Shown here piece after piece: positions 1 through 9,335 of a stretch of 64,000 nt of DNA. The stretch is from the NCBI RefSeq assembly GCF_000876655.1, contig NZ_JYCN01000001.1, forward strand, positions 1 to 64,000. Reading direction: 5' to 3'. The notes below the pieces were generated by a model. It worked only from the letters and a program-made list of their open reading frames with translations, was not told where the DNA came from and did not search any database. Within the stretch, counting starts at the first letter, position 1, and each line of letters starts with the position of its first letter. This stretch comes from Arthrobacter sp. SPG23 (GTDB lineage: Bacteria; Actinomycetota; Actinomycetes; Actinomycetales; Micrococcaceae). The translations under genes and the position numbers were made by a program.

Positions 1-1
1 G

Positions 2-868
2 AAGGAGGGCCTGCACACCGTGTGTGAGGAAGCAGGCTGCCCGAACATCTTCGAGTGCTGGGAAGACAAGGAAGCCACGTTCCTGATCGGCGGCTCCGAG
101 TGCACCCGGCGCTGCGATTTCTGCCAGATCGACACCGGCAAGCCCTCCCCGGTGGACATGTTCGAACCCACCAAGGTGGCCCGCTCGGTCCAGGCCATGC
201 AGCTGCGCTACGCCACCGTCACCGGGGTGGCCCGGGACGACCTCGCCGACGAAGGCGTGTGGCTCTACGCCGAAACGGTCCGGAAGATCCACGAACTGAA
301 CCCGGGCACCGGCGTCGAACTGCTGATCCCGGACTTCTCCGGCAAACCCGAACACATCGCCGCGATCTGCGACTCCAAGCCCGAGGTCTTCGCGCACAAC
401 GTCGAAACCGTGCCGCGGATCTTCAAGCGCATCCGCCCCGCGTTCCGCTACGAGCGGTCCCTGGACGTCATCACGCAGGGCCGGAACCTCGGCATGGTCA
501 CCAAGTCCAACCTGATCCTGGGCATGGGCGAGACCCGCGAGGAAATCTCCGAGGCCCTCCGGGACCTGCACGAGGCCGGCTGCGACCTGATCACCATCAC
601 CCAGTACCTGCGCCCGTCCGAACGGCACCTCCCCGTGGACCGCTGGGTCAAGCCGCAGGAATTCGTGGACCTCGCCACGGAGGCCGAGGAGATCGGCTTC
701 CTCGGCGTCATGTCCGGGCCGCTGGTCCGCTCCTCCTACCGTGCCGGCCGGCTCTGGGCCACCGCGATGCGCAAGAAGGGCTGGGACATCCCGGCCGAAC
801 TCGCCCACATCGAGAGCTCCGGCAGCACCCGCCAGGAAGCCAGCTCCCTCATCGCAGCACATTCCTGA
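2..868 (+). CDS. lipA: Lipoyl synthase LipA, 5' end missing
   Basis: Radical-SAM enzyme that inserts two sulfurs into protein-bound octanoyl groups to make lipoyl cofactors, for example on GcvH and 2-oxoacid dehydrogenases. The frame is open from base 2, so the N-terminus lies outside the window. Two cysteine clusters are visible: the auxiliary-cluster part [12 protein letters not shown] at the start of the window, and the radical-[11 protein letters not shown] motif about 30 residues later. The C-terminal [18 protein letters not shown] stretch is typical of LipA. A gene for a methylene-THF reductase-like protein follows after 30 bases. Identification is very secure; the exact start is unknown. 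Confidence 0.96.
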   Translation, partial: KEGLHTVCEEAGCPNIFECWEDKEATFLIGGSECTRRCDFCQIDTGKPSPVDMFEPTKVARSVQAMQLRYATVTGVARDDLADEGVWLYAETVRKIHELNPGTGVELLIPDFSGKPEHIAAICDSKPEVFAHNVETVPRIFKRIRPAFRYERSLDVITQGRNLGMVTKSNLILGMGETREEISEALRDLHEAGCDLITITQYLRPSERHLPVDRWVKPQEFVDLATEAEEIGFLGVMSGPLVRSSYRAGRLWATAMRKKGWDIPAELAHIESSGSTRQEASSLIAAHS

Positions 869-898
869 CAACCATTTGATAGCCAGAGAGGACCAATG

Positions 899-1732
899 AT
901 GTTCCCCATCAGGACCGAAATCATCCCTTCAGAGGGAATCGTTGACCGGGTCAGGGCCCACGTGCCTCTGACCACGGCGCTCACCGTGACGTGCCTGCCC
1001 CACCATGGCATTGAGCGGACCATGCGAGCCGCCGTACAGCTGGGTTTGCTCGGCTATTCGGTCATCCCGCACATTGCGGCGCGGAGCCTTCCCGGCCGTT
1101 CCGAGCTCACCGGCATCCTGCGCGACTGCGATGTTGCCGGCATCGGTGAAGTGTTTGTGATCGGCGGAGACCGGAAGCAGCCGGCAGGCCCCTACGGCTC
1201 GGCCCTCCCGGTACTGGAAGACATCGCCCAGTACACCGGGGGCAGGATGCGGGTTGGCATTGCGGGCTACCCGGAGGGCCACCCGTTGGTGGGCCCGGTG
1301 GACCTGCTGGACGCCCTGCTGGAAAAGCAGCACCTGGCATCGAACGTTGTCACGCAAATGTGCTTCTCCGCGCCGAAAATCCTCGACTTCGCGGCGCTCC
1401 TGCGCCGGGAAGGGGTGCAGCTGCCAGTGTGGGCCGGCGTGGCCGGGGCGGTTCCGCGGACCAAGCTGGTCTCCCTGGCGACGCAGATCGGCGTCGGAAG
1501 TTCGCTCAAGTTCCTCAGCCGCAAGGGGCCGCTGGCGCGCAAGCTGCTGAGCGGTGACCGCTACTCGCCGCAGAGCCTGGTGGCCGGGCTGGAAAGCCAG
1601 CCGGGGAACATCGCAGGCATCCATCTGTACAGCTTCAACAACCTTGATCCGGCCCCCGGCGGGCCGGATCAGGCGACCACCTCAGCAGCACTCCAGTCCG
1701 CTTTGATCCGAGGAGCAGCACGTGACAACTAA
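899..1732 (+). CDS. Methylenetetrahydrofolate reductase-like protein
   Basis: A 277-residue TIM-barrel protein of the MetF-like flavoprotein family, which reduces 5,10-methylene-THF to 5-methyl-THF. Family signs are TVTCLPHHGIERT near the N-terminus (substrate/FAD region), GEVFVIGGDRKQPAGP in the middle, and NVVTQMCFSA late. ATG 899 is preferred over ATG 896 because AGAGAGGA at 885-892 is then better spaced. It overlaps the next gene (cycA) by 11 bases, so the two are co-transcribed and probably translationally coupled. Together with cycA and purU it forms a folate one-carbon/glycine group. It may be a catabolic paralogue rather than the methionine-pathway enzyme. Confidence 0.8.
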   Translation: MFPIRTEIIPSEGIVDRVRAHVPLTTALTVTCLPHHGIERTMRAAVQLGLLGYSVIPHIAARSLPGRSELTGILRDCDVAGIGEVFVIGGDRKQPAGPYGSALPVLEDIAQYTGGRMRVGIAGYPEGHPLVGPVDLLDALLEKQHLASNVVTQMCFSAPKILDFAALLRREGVQLPVWAGVAGAVPRTKLVSLATQIGVGSSLKFLSRKGPLARKLLSGDRYSPQSLVAGLESQPGNIAGIHLYSFNNLDPAPGGPDQATTSAALQSALIRGAARDN

Positions 1733-3191
1733 GACCCTGACCGCCCACCAGGAGCCGCATCTTGAGCGGCAGCTGAGCAACCGGCACATTCAGCTGATCG
1801 CCATTGGCGGCGCCATCGGCACCGGGCTCTTCATGGGCTCCGGCAAAACCATCTCGGCGGCCGGTCCGTCCGTCATCTTCGTCTACATGATCATCGGCTT
1901 CATGCTGTTCTTCGTGATGCGGGCCATGGGCGAGCTCCTGCTGTCCAACTTGAATTACAAGTCCTTCAGCGACTTCGCGGCGGACCTGCTGGGCCCCTGG
2001 GCCGGCTTCTTCACCGGCTGGACCTACTGGTTCTGCTGGGTGATCACCGGAATCGCGGACGTCATCGCCATTGCCGGCTACTCAAAGGAACTCTGGCCGG
2101 GGCTTCCCCTGTGGATCCCGGGCCTGGCCACGATCGCCATCCTCCTGCTGCTGAACCTCACCACGGTGAGGGCCTTCGGCGAGACGGAGTTCTGGTTCGC
2201 ACTGATCAAGATCATCGCCATCGCGGCGCTGATCCTGGTGGGCCTGTTCATGATTTTCAGCGGATTCCAGTCCGACGCCGGCCCGGCCACCTTCTCGAAC
2301 CTGTGGAGCCACGGAGGGTTCTTCCCGAACGAGTTCATGGGTTTTGTGGCCGGCTTCCAGATCGCAGTGTTCGCCTTTGTGGGCATTGAGCTGGTGGGCA
2401 CCACGGCCGCGGAGGCCAAGGACCCGGAGAAGAACCTGCCCAAGGCCATCAACTCCATCCCCATTCGCGTGCTGCTCTTCTACGTGGGCGCCCTCATCAT
2501 CCTGATGTCCGTCACGCCCTGGACCCAGTTCCAGGCCGGCCACAGCCCGTTCATCGCCATGTTCTCCCTGGCCGGACTCGGCGCCGCCGCCACCGTGGTG
2601 AACCTGGTGGTGCTCAGCTCCGCGATGTCCTCGGCGAACTCCGGTATATATTCCACATCGCGCATGGTTTACGGCCTGGCCCAGGAAGGTGACGCACCGT
2701 CCGTGTTCAGCCGCCTGTCCCGCCGCAAGGTCCCGCAGAATGCATTGTTCCTCTCCTGCGTCCTGCTGCTCTCCGGCGTGATCCTGATGTATGCCGGCTC
2801 GGACATCGGCAAGGCCTTCGACATGGTGACCACCGTCTCCGCCGTCTGCTTCGTCTTTGTCTGGTCCATCATCCTGGCCAGCTACATCGCGTTCCGCAGG
2901 CGCCGCCCGCAGCTGCACGAGGCGTCAAAGTACCGGATGCCCGGCGGCGTCCCCATGGTGTGGGTGGTCTTCGCCTTCTTCGCCTTCGTCCTGTGGGCGC
3001 TCACCACGCAGCCGGACACGCTGCTGGCGCTCCTGGTGACGCCGGTGTGGTTCATCCTGCTCGGCGCCGCCTGGCTGGTACTGCGCCGCCGCCCCGCGCA
3101 CCTGGCCCGCTACGCCACGTTCCAGGCTGAACTCAGCCAGGACATGGAGCCCGAATCCGCCGCGGAGGAACTGGGGAACGTGAAGAAATGA
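1722..3191 (+). CDS. cycA: Glycine/D-serine/D-alanine APC permease CycA-like
   Basis: A 489-residue amino acid-polyamine-cation superfamily permease with about 12 membrane segments, importing small neutral amino acids by proton symport. The N-terminal half closely matches remembered CycA: SNRHIQLIAIGGAIGTGLF with the unwound GAIGTG helix-1 motif, then GKTISAAGPS, SFSDFAADLLGPWAG and WTYWFCWVITGIADV. The start is GTG 1722, 6 bases after AGGAG at 1711-1715 and inside the end of the preceding gene. It shares ATGA with purU downstream. The surrounding folate genes suggest that glycine or serine is imported as a one-carbon source. Confidence 0.9.
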   Translation: MTTKTLTAHQEPHLERQLSNRHIQLIAIGGAIGTGLFMGSGKTISAAGPSVIFVYMIIGFMLFFVMRAMGELLLSNLNYKSFSDFAADLLGPWAGFFTGWTYWFCWVITGIADVIAIAGYSKELWPGLPLWIPGLATIAILLLLNLTTVRAFGETEFWFALIKIIAIAALILVGLFMIFSGFQSDAGPATFSNLWSHGGFFPNEFMGFVAGFQIAVFAFVGIELVGTTAAEAKDPEKNLPKAINSIPIRVLLFYVGALIILMSVTPWTQFQAGHSPFIAMFSLAGLGAAATVVNLVVLSSAMSSANSGIYSTSRMVYGLAQEGDAPSVFSRLSRRKVPQNALFLSCVLLLSGVILMYAGSDIGKAFDMVTTVSAVCFVFVWSIILASYIAFRRRRPQLHEASKYRMPGGVPMVWVVFAFFAFVLWALTTQPDTLLALLVTPVWFILLGAAWLVLRRRPAHLARYATFQAELSQDMEPESAAEELGNVKK

Positions 3192-4096
3192 GCACCGCAC
3201 AGACGCTGAACCAATCTGCCCCGGAGCCGGCGGAACCCTCCGCCGAGGCCGAGCATGTGCTGACCCTCGACTGCGCCGAGTCGCTCGGCATTGTCCACGC
3301 GATTTCGGGATTCCTGCTGGACCACGGCTGCGACATCATCGACAACAAGCAGTACGGGGACCGCAAGGAAGGGCACTTCTTCATGCGGGTCCACTTCTCC
3401 TCGCAGCAGGAGGCCTTCAGCACCGAGGAGCTCCGCCGGGACTTCACCGCCCTCGCGGAACAGTGGCAGATGAACTGGCAGCTGGAGCCGCACGGCCGCA
3501 AACGCCGCGTCCTGGTGATGGTGTCCAAGATGGGGCACTGCCTCAATGACCTGCTGTTCCGGGCGCGCACCGGGGACATCCCGGTGGAGATCGTCGCCGT
3601 CGTCTCCAACCACCGCGAGCAGGAGGCGCTGGTCCAGTGGCACGGCATCCCCTTCTTCCACCTGCCGGTGACGAAGGAGACGAAACCGGAAGCCGAAGCA
3701 CGGCTGATGGAACTCGTGGACGAGCTTGATGTGGAACTGGTGGTGCTTGCCCGCTACATGCAGGTCCTGAGCGATGAACTCTCGGCCAGGCTCGCGGGCC
3801 GGACCATCAACATCCACCACTCGTTCCTGCCCAGCTTCAAGGGTGCCAAGCCGTACCACCAGGCTTATGACCGCGGCGTGAAGACCGTGGGCGCAACGGC
3901 CCACTACGTCAACGCTGAACTCGACGAGGGCCCGATCATTTCGCAGCAGGTCATCGAGGTGGACCACACCTACACGGCGGACGACCTGGTGGCCGTTGGC
4001 CGGGACGCCGAATGCGCCGCCCTGCGCAATGCCGTGCGCTGGCACTGCGAAGGCAGGATCCTGCTGCTCGGCAACCGCACGGTGATTCTGCGGTAG
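3188..4096 (+). CDS. purU: Formyltetrahydrofolate deformylase
   Basis: Hydrolyses 10-formyl-THF to formate and THF. It has 302 residues: an N-terminal ACT domain (about 10-90, starting LTLDCAESLGIVHAISGFLL) and a C-terminal formyltransferase-fold hydrolase domain. The catalytic Asn-His pair and Asp are visible in INIHHSFLPSFKGAKPYHQA and in GATAHYVNAELDEGPII. The start overlaps the cycA stop by four bases (ATGA), implying translational coupling. The cluster suggests one-carbon units from glycine or methylated amines are balanced here by releasing formate and recycling THF. Confidence 0.95.
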   Translation: MSTAQTLNQSAPEPAEPSAEAEHVLTLDCAESLGIVHAISGFLLDHGCDIIDNKQYGDRKEGHFFMRVHFSSQQEAFSTEELRRDFTALAEQWQMNWQLEPHGRKRRVLVMVSKMGHCLNDLLFRARTGDIPVEIVAVVSNHREQEALVQWHGIPFFHLPVTKETKPEAEARLMELVDELDVELVVLARYMQVLSDELSARLAGRTINIHHSFLPSFKGAKPYHQAYDRGVKTVGATAHYVNAELDEGPIISQQVIEVDHTYTADDLVAVGRDAECAALRNAVRWHCEGRILLLGNRTVILR

Positions 4097-4161
4097 GTCC
4101 GCCTCCCGCCCCCCGTGACGTCGGACTCGTCGGCAGCTTCGGGGGAATAACAGGAGCCTTG

Positions 4162-4494
4162 ATGCGACTTGTTATCACTGGGGCGCCGACCACCGGTTGC
4201 CTCGTGAGAGGACCTCTTTTGCCTACTTCCTTTATCCCGTTCACCGTTCGTGCCACCGTCCGTGAGGACCACAAGCGCTCTTTCCGCACGGACATTGAGC
4301 GACTCACCTCCAGCCACCGTGGCTGGGCGCCGCTGGACGTGGTCAAGTCCACTGACACGCAGGCGCTTTTGCGGGGAGCGGTGCCGAATAGCATTCACAC
4401 CGCCACCGATGCGAGCCTGGCGCGTTACCTCCAGGACCGCCTTGTGGCCGACAGTGACATTCACCTGGATCTCGCCGTCAGCATCGAGCGGTAA
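4162..4494 (+). CDS. Small unknown protein
   Basis: A 110-residue protein that I do not recognise. ATG 4162 has CAGGAG at 4151-4156 as a good ribosome site. An alternative TTG at 4219, after GAGAGGA at 4205-4211, would give a 91-residue product beginning at PTSFIPFTVRAT. No membrane segment or signal peptide is visible. The middle is basic (REDHKRSFRTDIERL). A strong intrinsic terminator starts 10 bases after the stop, which supports it being a real last gene of the transcript. Confidence 0.55.
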   Translation: MRLVITGAPTTGCLVRGPLLPTSFIPFTVRATVREDHKRSFRTDIERLTSSHRGWAPLDVVKSTDTQALLRGAVPNSIHTATDASLARYLQDRLVADSDIHLDLAVSIER

Positions 4495-4504
4495 CGGGCC
4501 CCAA

Positions 4505-4536
4505 AGCCCCGGACCATTAGGTCCGGGGCTTTTTTG
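4505..4536 (+). terminator. Rho-independent terminator
   Basis: AGCCCCGGAC and GTCCGGGGCT form a perfect 10-bp stem with a 6-base loop, followed by TTTTTT. It ends the purU-side transcript. Confidence 0.93.
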
Positions 4537-4642
4537 GCGCCAAAAATCGGCGCCAGCCGGTCCTCCGGGGTTGCGCCGCCGTCGGGAGGGGAAGCAAGGG
4601 GAAGATGGTGTAAGTTGCTCCCGGCTAAACAAAACACCGGAA

Positions 4643-5416
4643 ATGAGAACCGCCACGTCCATGCTCCGCCTCAAGCGCCTTGCCGTCTTCTGCCTTTTCG
4701 CGACCTGCGTCATCACGGGGCTCCTGTTCTGGGTGCTCCGCCCGTCCGGCACGGCAGGGCCTTGGGATCCGTCGGCACCGCCGCAATCAGGGGCGAAACT
4801 CGCGACGCTGACCGCTTTCAGCTCCAGGGCCGTGGACATTACGGACAGCACGATTGACGCGGAATGGCTCACCCGGACCGCGGCGCAGACGGGCATTCCC
4901 GCCCGGGCACTCCAGGCCTACGCAGCTGCTGCGGAGCTCGCCAACGCCGCCACGCCCGAGTGCCGGATCGGGTGGAATACCGTGGCCGCCATCGGCTTCG
5001 TGGAGTCCGCGCACGGGAGTCACGGAGGCGGCAGCCTGTCGAACACCGGGCAGGTGAGCGGGCCGATTATCGGCCCCAGCCTCGACGGCGGCAGTTTCGC
5101 CGCCATCCCGGACACGGACGACGGCGTGCTCGACGGCGACGCCCTCTGGGACCGCGCCGTCGGACCCATGCAGTTCATTCCCTCCACGTGGGAACAGGCG
5201 GGACGGGACGGAAACGGCGACGGCGTCGCCGACCCGCTGAACATCGACGATGCCGCACTCAGCGCCGCCACCTACCTGTGCGGGGGCGGCCGTGACCTCA
5301 CCACCGCCAGGGGGTGGACCGGTGCGGTGCTCGCCTACAACCAGTCCGACTCCTATGTTCGCCAGGTGCGCGACCAGGCCAGCGCCTACGCGGAACAGTC
5401 GGGGTCTGCCGGGTAG
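4643..5416 (+). CDS. Secreted lytic transglycosylase-like protein
   Basis: A 257-residue protein with an N-terminal membrane helix or signal (RLAVFCLFATCVITGLLFWVL) and then a goose-lysozyme/SLT-type lytic murein transglycosylase domain. Family signs are IGWNTVAAIGFVESAHGSHGG, where the Glu is the likely acid, then AVGPMQFIPSTWEQAGRDGNGDG, and AATYLCGGG with VLAYNQSDSYVRQV near the end. It should cleave peptidoglycan glycan strands outside the membrane. ATG 4643 is chosen; ATG 4661 in the same frame is possible, and neither has a strong ribosome site. A terminator precedes it, so it is its own transcription unit. Confidence 0.85.
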   Translation: MRTATSMLRLKRLAVFCLFATCVITGLLFWVLRPSGTAGPWDPSAPPQSGAKLATLTAFSSRAVDITDSTIDAEWLTRTAAQTGIPARALQAYAAAAELANAATPECRIGWNTVAAIGFVESAHGSHGGGSLSNTGQVSGPIIGPSLDGGSFAAIPDTDDGVLDGDALWDRAVGPMQFIPSTWEQAGRDGNGDGVADPLNIDDAALSAATYLCGGGRDLTTARGWTGAVLAYNQSDSYVRQVRDQASAYAEQSGSAG

Positions 5417-5455
5417 GTCCGGAATAGTGTCCGGAAGATATCGGTTGAGGCCTGC

Positions 5456-6382
5456 ATGAAGGCAATTACTTACAGCGAATACGGAAGTCCGAACGTCCTT
5501 GGGTTGACGGAGGAGCCCCTGCCGAAGGTCGGGCCGGGGATGGTCCTGGTCAAGGTCAAGGCGGCGGCGGTGAATCCGGTCGATTGGAAAATCATGGCCG
5601 GCTACCTCGACGCAGCCATGGACCTGCAGTTCCCGGCCATCCCCGGGTGGGATGTGGCCGGCGTCGTAGAGTCGGTCGGCATCGATGCGCCGCATTTCCA
5701 GCCCGGCGATGAAGTCATTTCCTATGGCCGCAAAGACTATGTCCACGGCGGCAGTTTCGCCGAGTACATCGCATTGCCGGAACGGCTCCTGGCCCGCAAG
5801 CCCGCCTCCCTGACCTGGAACGAGGCCGCAGGCCTTCCGCTGGCGGGACTGACGGCATATCAGGTCCTCAACCGCCTGGGCCTCAAGGCGGGGGAGACCG
5901 TGTTGATCCATGGCGGCGCCGGCGGCGTCGGGTCCCTGGGTATCCAGATTGCCGCGGCGCGCGGCGCCAAAGTGATTGCGACCGCGTCAGAAAAGAACCA
6001 CGACTTCATCCGGTCGCTCGGTGCCGAGCCCGTCAGCTACGGCGAAGGACTCGAAGACAGGGTCCGCGCCTTGCGTCCTGAAGGCGTCGACGTGGTCGCG
6101 GACTTCGTGGGCGGCAACCTCGAATCCACGCTGGCTGTCCTGGCTGACGGAGGCAGGCACGCCTCCATCGCGGACAGCGAGGTGGAGCAGCACGGCGGTA
6201 CCTGGATGTGGGTGAACCCCGTAGGCGCCGAGCTGCAGGAACTGGCCGATCTGGTCGATGAGCGCAAGCTCCGGGTTGAGGTGGCACAAACCTTCCCGCT
6301 GGCGCAGGCGGCAGATGCCTTCCGCCTCAACATGGAGGGGCACACCCGCGGCAAGATTGTGGTTACAGTCGACGCCGAGTGA
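5456..6382 (+). CDS. NADP-dependent quinone oxidoreductase-like MDR enzyme
   Basis: A 308-residue medium-chain dehydrogenase/reductase of the zeta-crystallin/quinone oxidoreductase group. It has an N-terminal GroES-like half (MKAITYSEYGSPNVLGLTE) and a C-terminal Rossmann half with VLIHGGAGGVGSLGIQIA around residue 150. No structural or catalytic zinc cysteines are seen, so it is a zinc-free reductase. The physiological substrate cannot be read from sequence. An intrinsic terminator starts 7 bases after the stop. Confidence 0.85.
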   Translation: MKAITYSEYGSPNVLGLTEEPLPKVGPGMVLVKVKAAAVNPVDWKIMAGYLDAAMDLQFPAIPGWDVAGVVESVGIDAPHFQPGDEVISYGRKDYVHGGSFAEYIALPERLLARKPASLTWNEAAGLPLAGLTAYQVLNRLGLKAGETVLIHGGAGGVGSLGIQIAAARGAKVIATASEKNHDFIRSLGAEPVSYGEGLEDRVRALRPEGVDVVADFVGGNLESTLAVLADGGRHASIADSEVEQHGGTWMWVNPVGAELQELADLVDERKLRVEVAQTFPLAQAADAFRLNMEGHTRGKIVVTVDAE

Positions 6383-6388
6383 TGCCGA

Positions 6389-6420
6389 GGGGCGGCCGGA
6401 TTCCGGCCGCCCCTTTCTTC
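6389..6420 (+). terminator. Rho-independent terminator
   Basis: GGGGCGGCCGG and CCGGCCGCCCC pair over 11 bp around an ATT loop, followed by TTTCTTC. Confidence 0.9.
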
Positions 6421-6468
6421 GTTGGGCCGTAGGCTGGGACCCAGCGGGTGAATGACCGGGAGGTTGGA

Positions 6469-7140
6469 ATGTCCGAGACGACAGTTGCCGAGTTGAAAGC
6501 CGAACTGGCCGAGCTCGAAGACCCAGGAATGCGCTCAGTCAACGAGAAGCACGGCGATGATCACGGCGTGAACCTCTCCAAGCTGCGTGCCATCGCCAAA
6601 CGGCTCAAGGCCCAGCAGGCCCTGGCCCGCGAGCTGTGGGCGACGGACGACACCGCGGCCCGGCTGCTCGGGCTGTTGATCTGCCGGCCCAAGGAGTTCG
6701 AACGCGGGGAACTGGATGCCATGCTGCGCCAGGCGCGGGCGCCCAAGGTGCAGGACTGGCTGGTGAACTACGTGGTCAAGCGCAGCCCGCATGCCGAAGG
6801 GCTGCGCGTGGCCTGGACTGCGGATTCAGATCCGGTGGTGGCCAGCGCCGGCTGGGCGCTCACCAGCGAACGGGTCGCGAAGAACCCTGAAGGGCTGGAC
6901 CTGCCGGGGCTGCTGGATACCATCGAGGCGCAGATGAAGGAGGCACCCGACCGCCTGCAATGGGCGATGAACACCTGCCTGGCGCAGATCGGGATTCACC
7001 ATGCCGCGTACCGTGCCCGGGCGATCGACATCGGTGAACGGCTCGAGGTGCTCAAGGACTACCCGACGCCGCCGAACTGCACCTCCCCGTTCGCGCCGGT
7101 CTGGATCAACGAGATCGTGCGACGGCAGGCCGCGGGCTGA
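6469..7140 (+). CDS. AlkD-like DNA alkylation repair family protein
   Basis: A 223-residue all-helical protein resembling the HEAT-like AlkD/DNA-alkylation-repair family. It has helical pairs such as LGLLICRPKEFERGELDAMLRQ, and GWALTSERVAKNP followed by DLPGLLDTIEAQM. AlkD glycosylases excise bulky alkylated bases, but catalytic residues could not be assigned, so enzymatic activity is not established. ATG 6469 follows GGGAGG at 6458-6463; an upstream in-frame GTG at 6448 lacks such a site. A TAGGCT -10 candidate lies at 6430-6435. Confidence 0.65.
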   Translation: MSETTVAELKAELAELEDPGMRSVNEKHGDDHGVNLSKLRAIAKRLKAQQALARELWATDDTAARLLGLLICRPKEFERGELDAMLRQARAPKVQDWLVNYVVKRSPHAEGLRVAWTADSDPVVASAGWALTSERVAKNPEGLDLPGLLDTIEAQMKEAPDRLQWAMNTCLAQIGIHHAAYRARAIDIGERLEVLKDYPTPPNCTSPFAPVWINEIVRRQAAG

Positions 7141-7172
7141 TTCCCTGAATCCGGCGGGACAGCAGCCGGGAG

Positions 7173-7208
7173 CCGCGTGGACGGGACGATGAGTACCCGC
7201 CCACGCGG
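7173..7208. terminator. Hairpin between convergent genes
   Basis: CCGCGTGGACGGG and CCCGCCCACGCGG pair with one mismatch across a 10-base loop, between two convergent genes. There is no T-tract. A bidirectional terminator is likely. Confidence 0.6.
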
Positions 7209-7213
7209 GGTGC

Positions 7214-9163
7214 TCAGGGGAAGTTCGCCACGTAGCTGGGCACTCCGACGGCATCCGTCGATACCGGCGCGCCGGTGTCGTTGATGACGTGGTCCAGGGT
7301 TCCGGCGCCAAGGTTGACCGTGAGCAGGCCGTGCAGCTTCACGCCTGGCGTTACGGGCACTTCAAAGCCCCGGGTGGCGTGGATGGTGGGGTCCACGTTG
7401 TTATAGACGTAGCTGCCCCCGCCCCAGAGTTCGTGGGTCCTGACGGAATCGGCGATCTTGTAGCCTGCCCAGCCCAGGATGCCGTCATGCTGCCAAGCGG
7501 CCTGGTTGGGCGCGTCGTAGGGCAGTTCGTTCTGGAAGAAGACAGTCCTGCCGTGTTCGCCGTTCCAGATGACGTTGTACTCCTGGTAGTGCTCCACGAA
7601 CAGGCCGGTGGCCGTGACGTGGTCGCCGTTGATGATGACGCCGTTGTCCCCGGTGTTGCTTGTCCAGCCGACGCCGTTGCCGTGGTCCGCACGCCAGGCC
7701 CAGATGTGGTCGAGCAGCACGTTGTCGCTGTTGACTTCCAGGCTGACTGACGCCTTGCCCACATGCGGGCCGCCGATGCGGAAGAACACATCGTGGAGCG
7801 TGGTGGGATTGCCGGGGTCGGTGTGGACCGCTGAGTTGGCGGGCCCGCCGCCCTCGCCCTGTGCGGCCTTGCCGATCCTCATCAGCGCGGGTGAATTCAC
7901 CTCGCCGGCATCGACCGTCACCGCCGCAATATCGACGCCGGGAACATCCGCGACGGTTAAGGGAACGGCGCCATTGACTGCGGTGAGAGTGGCCATTCCG
8001 AGGCCGAGCACCACCGTGTTGGCTCGTTTTACTTCAATGCTTTCGTCGATGCCGTAGACCCCCGGTGTGAGCAGCAGATTCTTGCCGCGCGCCAGCTGGG
8101 AGTTGATGGTTTTGACCGAGTCGGAGGGCCTGGCCACATAGAAGTCGGACAGCGGAATGCTGCGGCCCGCCGTCGGACCGTCTTCCCAGGTGGTCCCGGC
8201 GGAGTCCTGGCGGACCGCCGGAACGAAAACGCTGTACTGGCCGTCGGCGTCGAGGGTGAGGTACGGCTTCTCACGGCTGATCGGGGTGCTCGCCAGGTTG
8301 GTGTACGGCGGATTGGGGAAGGACTGCGCCGGGGCTCCGTCCACACCGGAGAAGACCTGGTTCCAGACTCCGTTGGACCAGTCGCCGATGCTGCTGTCAC
8401 GTACGAAGTACTGCTGCTGCGAGCCGTTGATGACGGCCCCGGTCTTCGAATCTGAGATGAAGCCGCCGCTGGCGTACTGCGGCCCGGCAGTGCAGTAGTC
8501 CATCAGGGACAGGTTGCCGCCGGTGATGTTGACCCGCCGCATGGGGGAGGCCTGGGAGGCGGCCCAGAAGTTGGCCGAACTCCGGCAGCCGTCGAGGCCG
8601 GTGACGTTGATGGTGAGGTTGGACAACGAGCGCCAGAAGTTATTCAGGGCGATGCAGTTGTCCGCGGTCAGGCACCGGTTGTAGACGTCGACGTGCCCGT
8701 TGATGGTGACATCCGTGGGCGATGCCCCGAGGCCGGCGACCTCCGTGGAGTAGCCAACCTGGACGATCAGCGGCTCCTCGGCACTGCCGTAGGTGCCGGG
8801 CTTGAACAGCAGGGAGTACCGGTTGGTACCCATTTCGTCGTCGACCTGGGTGGCCGCAATGGCGTCCACCTCGGCCTGGATCTCGGCCACAGGCATGCTC
8901 GGGTCGAAGATCCGGACGTTGGGACCGAACTCCGGCGCCGGCGCTGTCTTGGCTTTCGCGGGCTGGGGCGCGGGCTGCGGCTGTCCCGGGGCCGGCTTCG
9001 CCGGTGCGGCGGGCTCGGCCGCCGTTGCGGGACCGGCACCTGTGGCCAGCGCGCCCAGCAGGACGGCGATGCTGCCCGCGAACAGCCGGGTGTGGAGACG
9101 CAGAGGCCTCCGGAGGCGGGGCTGCGGCGCCCCTGGTCGGAGGCGGAAGTGGGCTAGCGGCAT
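7214..9163 (-). CDS. Secreted GH55-like beta-helix glycosidase, putative beta-1,3-glucanase
   Basis: A 649-residue exported protein with a cleavable signal (RLFAGSIAVLLGALATGAGPATAAEP), a Pro/Ala linker and two right-handed beta-helix halves. From memory it matches the actinobacterial family often mislabelled adenylyl cyclase or factor 5/8 protein, which includes a characterised GH55 exo-beta-1,3-glucanase type. Signs are GPNVRIFDPSMP, YSLLFKPGTYG, ITGGNLSLMDYCTAGPQYAS, LLLTPGVYGIDESIEVKRA, and DHIWAWRADHGNGVGW. ATG 9163 starts directly before the signal peptide; longer upstream frames are not protein-like. It is divergent from the cebE-like operon, and a CebR-type box lies 97 bases upstream, which ties it to beta-glucan use. 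Confidence 0.7.
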   Translation of the reverse strand: MPLAHFRLRPGAPQPRLRRPLRLHTRLFAGSIAVLLGALATGAGPATAAEPAAPAKPAPGQPQPAPQPAKAKTAPAPEFGPNVRIFDPSMPVAEIQAEVDAIAATQVDDEMGTNRYSLLFKPGTYGSAEEPLIVQVGYSTEVAGLGASPTDVTINGHVDVYNRCLTADNCIALNNFWRSLSNLTINVTGLDGCRSSANFWAASQASPMRRVNITGGNLSLMDYCTAGPQYASGGFISDSKTGAVINGSQQQYFVRDSSIGDWSNGVWNQVFSGVDGAPAQSFPNPPYTNLASTPISREKPYLTLDADGQYSVFVPAVRQDSAGTTWEDGPTAGRSIPLSDFYVARPSDSVKTINSQLARGKNLLLTPGVYGIDESIEVKRANTVVLGLGMATLTAVNGAVPLTVADVPGVDIAAVTVDAGEVNSPALMRIGKAAQGEGGGPANSAVHTDPGNPTTLHDVFFRIGGPHVGKASVSLEVNSDNVLLDHIWAWRADHGNGVGWTSNTGDNGVIINGDHVTATGLFVEHYQEYNVIWNGEHGRTVFFQNELPYDAPNQAAWQHDGILGWAGYKIADSVRTHELWGGGSYVYNNVDPTIHATRGFEVPVTPGVKLHGLLTVNLGAGTLDHVINDTGAPVSTDAVGVPSYVANFP

Positions 9164-9259
9164 TGCTGGTCCTGCTCTCTGTTGGGACGGATTTCCCTTC
9201 GGCCGCTCACGGGGGCTGCCGGGGAACTGGAGCCCTGCTCCCGGTGCCCGCGGAGGTGT

Positions 9260-9271
9260 GGGAGCGCTCCC
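9260..9271. promoter_or_regulatory. CebR/LacI-type operator 1
   Basis: GGGAGCGCTCCC is a perfect palindrome matching the core of the actinobacterial CebR box. It lies upstream of the leftward beta-helix glycosidase gene. Confidence 0.85.
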
Positions 9272-9335
9272 GCCGGGAAGCGTAACACCGCATCCAGCTC
9301 CGGGCAAGGGTTCGAAATGGGCAGGTATGGCGCTG

